Assembly: GCA_020697475.1 (NCBI GenBank)
Contig: JAJFMO010000347.1
Location: forward strand, 1 to 8,442
Length of the DNA stretch: 8,442 bases
DNA from: Paenibacillaceae bacterium
GTDB lineage: Bacteria > Bacillota > Bacilli > Paenibacillales > NBRC-103111
Direction: 5' to 3'
The position numbers were made by a program, and so were the translations under genes. Under the pieces are notes generated by a model, which saw only the letters and a program-made list of their open reading frames with translations, searched no databases and had not been told where the DNA came from. Positions 5,884 to 8,442 of the stretch are shown in pieces (the stretch's first letter is position 1; each line of letters opens with the position of its first letter).

Positions 5884-7494
5884 TTAATTGAGCGTAAAAA
5901 CCGCCTCGCGTTCTTCGCTTGGCTTGAAGCCAATCCGGATCGCTTTCGCCCGCAAAGTGGTCGTTCCTTGAGATAGACGCAGCGGTTTGGTGTATAGTTG
6001 CCAACTGGCGTCCTCTCCGGACTCGGTCGTATATCCAATGGACGCTCCTTGGGTTCCGCTATAGATCTGGATGAGCACAGGTTCGGCGTACGTTCCCTGG
6101 TTGACACGTTGCAGTCCGGGTTCGGAAGCGCCTACCGGAATAAACTGCGGCGGTGCGGTTGTCGGTTGCACCTTGCCCGGCCACATCCGCTCGATCAATT
6201 CGTGTTCCGGGATATCCCCCTGATCGCCGTTCGTCTGCCGCCAATCGTCCAGCTTGCCGCGCAGCCGTTCGAGAATGTCGCCATAAGCCGGATCGTCCGC
6301 AAGATTGCGGATCTCATGCGGATCTTCTTGGCAATCGTACAACTCTTCCGCAGGGCGGCTTTCCTTAAACATGGCGGCTTGCGTTCCTTCCAGCTGATTC
6401 AGGGCATGCAGGCGCCACATCTCTTGCATCACCGGATGCCGATTACGGTATTGGTTGTGCAACAAGTAGGGCAATTCCGGATAGTAGTTGCGAATATACT
6501 TGTATCGCTTGTCTCTTACCGCTCTCACCATATCGTACATTTCGTCGTGGCGGTCTCTGGCGGCGAAGGCGTATTCCCGTTCCTTCTTCTTGGGACCGAG
6601 GAACACCTTGCCCTGCATATGGCTGGGAATCGTGACGCCTGTCAGCGCCAATACAGTGGGAGCCAGATCGACCAGGTTGACCACTTGGTCGGTCACCGTT
6701 CCTGGCGCCAGTTGCCCCGGCCAACGAACGATCAGCGGAATGCGGATTCCGCTGTCGTACAGCCAGCGCTTGCCGCGCGGCATCCCTTCACCGTGGTCGC
6801 TCCACAAGATGACGACGGTGTTGTCGGCCAATCCGTCTTCGTCCAGTTGCCCCAATATTTCCCCGATTTTGCCATCGGAGACGATCAATTGGTCATAATG
6901 TCTGGCCAACGTTTCCCTTGTCACCGGCGTATCGGGCAGGTAAGGAGGAAGCGTGACGTTGGCGGAATCGGTCACTTCCGGCGCCGCTTTCTCCGGCCAC
7001 ATGCCGCTCTCATGCGTATGCGATGGGTTGAAGACGGCAAAGAACGGCTGTCCCGGCTTGCGGTTGCGCCAATGCGCTTGATTGCCGTTTTCGTCCCAAG
7101 CAGTGAACGGAGCGTTGAACTGGTAATCCGTCTTTGAGTTGTTCGTGCAATAATAACCGGCTGCGCGCAAATATTCGCTGAACACCTTCACGTATGGCGG
7201 CAGCACCGCTTCATAAGGGATGATCGCATCTCCCATAATCTTGTGAACAGAAGTCGTGCGGTGATGGGGGGAACCGACGGAAGTTTGGTACATTCCGGTA
7301 ATGATGGCGCGGCGGCTCGGCGAGCACACCCCTGCGGTGGAGAAGGCGTTCTTGAATATACAGCCTTCAGCAGCCAGACGATCAATATTAGGCGTCCGGG
7401 CGACCATGTCCCCGTAGCAACCGAAGCGCGGGCTCGTATCTTCCATTGAGATCCATAGTATGTTCGGGCGATTTCCTGGTTCGTTATTCAGCAT
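5884..7494 (-). CDS. Type I (formylglycine) sulfatase with C-terminal chitobiase-like beta domain, no signal peptide
   Basis: 536 aa, ATG at 7494 with AGGAG 7 bases upstream. It hydrolyses sulfate esters (or sulfamates) using a formylglycine made from Cys57 in the signature VCSPSRRAIITG (C-x-P-S-R). Other alkaline-phosphatase-superfamily landmarks: RPNILWISMEDTSP (metal site near residue 19), TPNIDRLAAEGCIFKNAFS, the metal-binding WSDHGEGMPRGK (Asp233/His234, Lys242), RIPLIVRWPG, and a C-terminal LYDCQEDPHEIRNLADDPAY. Residues about 462-536 form an extra CHB_HEX_C/Fn3-type domain ending in REAVFTLN. The pattern KTDYQFNAPFTAWDE...HWRNR..GQPFFAVFNPSHTHES is shared, as I remember it, with sulfatases of polysaccharide-degrading bacteria, but the substrate cannot be assigned. 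The N-terminus MLNNEPGNRPN has no hydrophobic stretch, so it is cytoplasmic. It needs a maturase (FGE or anSME) encoded elsewhere. First gene of a probable operon with the GH51-like gene. Confidence 0.95.
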   Translation of the reverse strand: MLNNEPGNRPNILWISMEDTSPRFGCYGDMVARTPNIDRLAAEGCIFKNAFSTAGVCSPSRRAIITGMYQTSVGSPHHRTTSVHKIMGDAIIPYEAVLPPYVKVFSEYLRAAGYYCTNNSKTDYQFNAPFTAWDENGNQAHWRNRKPGQPFFAVFNPSHTHESGMWPEKAAPEVTDSANVTLPPYLPDTPVTRETLARHYDQLIVSDGKIGEILGQLDEDGLADNTVVILWSDHGEGMPRGKRWLYDSGIRIPLIVRWPGQLAPGTVTDQVVNLVDLAPTVLALTGVTIPSHMQGKVFLGPKKKEREYAFAARDRHDEMYDMVRAVRDKRYKYIRNYYPELPYLLHNQYRNRHPVMQEMWRLHALNQLEGTQAAMFKESRPAEELYDCQEDPHEIRNLADDPAYGDILERLRGKLDDWRQTNGDQGDIPEHELIERMWPGKVQPTTAPPQFIPVGASEPGLQRVNQGTYAEPVLIQIYSGTQGASIGYTTESGEDASWQLYTKPLRLSQGTTTLRAKAIRIGFKPSEEREAVFTLN

Positions 7495-7626
7495 GGGAGT
7501 GCTCCTTTATATTTATCTATGAATCTATTTTACCATGTATTTCGACAAAAATGGATCATTGGATAAACCGAAGCAATCGATTAATATGTATACTGAGCAA
7601 AAAATCATTTCACAGGTGGTATCCGC
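7495..7626. promoter_or_regulatory. Divergent promoter region between sulfatase and lipoprotein genes
   Basis: 132 AT-rich bases carry the upstream signals for both directions. On the minus strand they hold the sulfatase ribosome binding site (AGGAG, about 7506-7502) and the extended -10. On the plus strand TAATAT (7583-7588) with TTGGAT 17 bases upstream (7560-7565) is a poor but possible promoter for the lipoprotein. GATAAACCG at 7562-7570 repeats exactly nine bases of the operator-like sequence in front of the sugar-binding protein gene (minus strand, 3825-3817), suggesting a shared regulator. Confidence 0.5.
7527..7535 (-). promoter_or_regulatory. Possible extended -10 promoter of the sulfatase operon
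   Basis: On the minus strand TGGTAAAAT (7535-7527) matches an extended -10 element (TG-N-TATAAT with one mismatch), about 33 bases before the sulfatase ATG. No good -35 hexamer lies at the right distance, which would fit a promoter that depends on an activator such as the AraC-family protein. This is a weak call. Confidence 0.4.
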
Positions 7627-8442
7627 ATGAAAGTAATTTTTATCATCATCCTATTGAGTTTGATTTTGGGAAGCTGCGAAGGCGGAATGCAGGCGGACAC
7701 GCCGGATAAGGCGCCGACTCAAGCCGGGAACGAAACGCCCGCACAGGAGGACAATTCGCCGAAGATCGGCCCTGGGACGGCCGGCCTTGAGACAACCGAC
7801 CGTGGAAGCACACCGCTCACCTACACGAATAACGTTCAAAAACAAAGTGGAAATGTGACCTGGGATTTCAAGCTTCCAGCCGGTTCAACCGAAGAGGAGA
7901 AGTCTCAGGATACATGGATCCTTCCCGGGGATGCCGTATTTGTGTTGAACGACCAGGATTTCGTCATCGCTCCGACGGGAAGCCAAAAGCATTCGAATCT
8001 GTACAATAAAGCTTCCCTGCCTGCCGAAGACGATAACGATGTGGAAAATTTGGATAAATTTTCAATTGTCGGCTATACCGGTGTGCTGAAAAGTTTAGAA
8101 GGCGCAGGCTATGTTGTACTGCTCGAGCAATTTGGTCAGAAAGCGCCGAGGATGGCAAAGAACGATCTGGGGTTCGCGATCAACGACGCCAGGCAGCTGA
8201 GGATCGTATTTTTTGCAGACGGCGGCTATGTTCGGATGGCGGAAATCATCCGGGACTGGATGAAACAGCACGATTATTACCGCAGGCTACTCGACAAGCC
8301 TTACGGAGAGCAGTTGAAGGGCGCCGTTGTGATGCGCCCGGTGCAATACGGGGCGATTGGCGAAGAGGTATGGGAGCAAGTTGCGAAAGTCGTGCCCAAG
8401 GCGGTATTGATTTGGAAAACCGGCGACGACGCCCGAGATGCC
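7627..8442 (+). CDS. Lipoprotein of unknown function (partial, continues past the window)
   Basis: 272 codons are open to the right edge without a stop. The ATG at 7627 is preceded by AGGTGG (7614-7619) with 7 bases between. The start MKVIFIIILLSLILGSC is a short lipoprotein signal with lipobox LGS-C (Cys17), so the protein should be anchored to the outer face of the membrane. Residues about 18-60 are a low-complexity linker rich in Pro, Thr, Ala, Gly, Glu and Asp, then a folded part begins (VTWDFKLPAGSTEEE..., FVLNDQDFVIAPTGSQKHSN, FSIVGYTGVLKSLEGAGYVVLLEQ, LRIVFFADGGYVRMAEIIRDWMKQ). I do not recognise the family. It reads away from the sulfatase and shares the promoter region, so it could be co-regulated, but nothing in the visible sequence shows sugar binding or catalysis. 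Confidence 0.85.
   Translation, partial: MKVIFIIILLSLILGSCEGGMQADTPDKAPTQAGNETPAQEDNSPKIGPGTAGLETTDRGSTPLTYTNNVQKQSGNVTWDFKLPAGSTEEEKSQDTWILPGDAVFVLNDQDFVIAPTGSQKHSNLYNKASLPAEDDNDVENLDKFSIVGYTGVLKSLEGAGYVVLLEQFGQKAPRMAKNDLGFAINDARQLRIVFFADGGYVRMAEIIRDWMKQHDYYRRLLDKPYGEQLKGAVVMRPVQYGAIGEEVWEQVAKVVPKAVLIWKTGDDARDA

Noticed and set aside
5847..6107. Extended N-terminus of the GH51-like protein from the ATG at 6107
   Set aside because: It would overlap the sulfatase end by over 200 bases and bury the signal peptide at residue 88; the ATG at 5846 has a good ribosome binding site.
5998..7137. 379-codon plus-strand open frame opposite the sulfatase
   Set aside because: Its protein is Arg/Gln/Val-rich with no domain and lies wholly antisense to the clearly real sulfatase; it is a GC-driven shadow.
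1..8442. CRISPR arrays, tRNA or rRNA genes, insertion sequences, integrase or phage genes
   Set aside because: No regularly spaced direct repeats, no cloverleaf or rRNA-like sequence, and no transposase or recombinase motifs were seen by eye.

Overview
The window looks like a chromosomal stretch from a Gram-positive bacterium of the Paenibacillus/Cohnella type. This is inferred from moderately high GC, strong AGGAGG-like ribosome binding sites, sigma-A-type promoters, a diacyl-lipoprotein signal, and the mix of AraC and LacI regulators, a CUT1-style sugar-binding protein and carbohydrate-active enzymes. No database search was possible, so the genus is only a suggestion.

Layout: nearly everything is on the minus strand, and the genes read from right to left. 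At the right edge a lipoprotein of unknown function (plus strand, from 7627, running off the window) diverges across a 132-bp promoter region from a sulfatase (7494 to 5884). The sulfatase is followed after 37 bp by a secreted glycosidase-like protein (5846 to 3864) that resembles GH51 arabinofuranosidases but appears to carry Asp where both catalytic Glu residues are expected. Next is a strong promoter with two copies of a GTTT-N3-AAAC palindrome, which drives an extracellular sugar-binding protein gene (3803 to 2553). The open frame of that gene has no signal peptide and may be 5'-truncated. A Rho-independent terminator separates it from a LacI-family repressor (2467 to 1433), a small two-helix membrane protein (1396 to 1196) and an AraC-family regulator with its own promoter (1127 to 321). 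The left 320 bases are more AT-rich and hold an intergenic stretch and the start of a membrane-anchored, PilX-like/pseudopilin-like protein that continues beyond position 1.

Working model (inference): this is a small catabolic locus for a sulfated glycan or sulfated glycoside. The secreted GH51-like protein would act outside the cell, a binding protein would capture the product for an ABC importer, and the sulfatase, which has no signal peptide, would remove sulfate inside. LacI and AraC regulators would control it. The importer permeases are absent from the window, and the binding protein seems to have lost its export signal, so the pathway is either completed elsewhere or decaying.

The most interesting points are the paired Glu-to-Asp changes and the large inserted beta-domain in the glycosidase-like protein, the tandem palindromes over the binding-protein promoter (with a 9-bp match in the sulfatase/lipoprotein promoter region), and the binding protein without a signal peptide.
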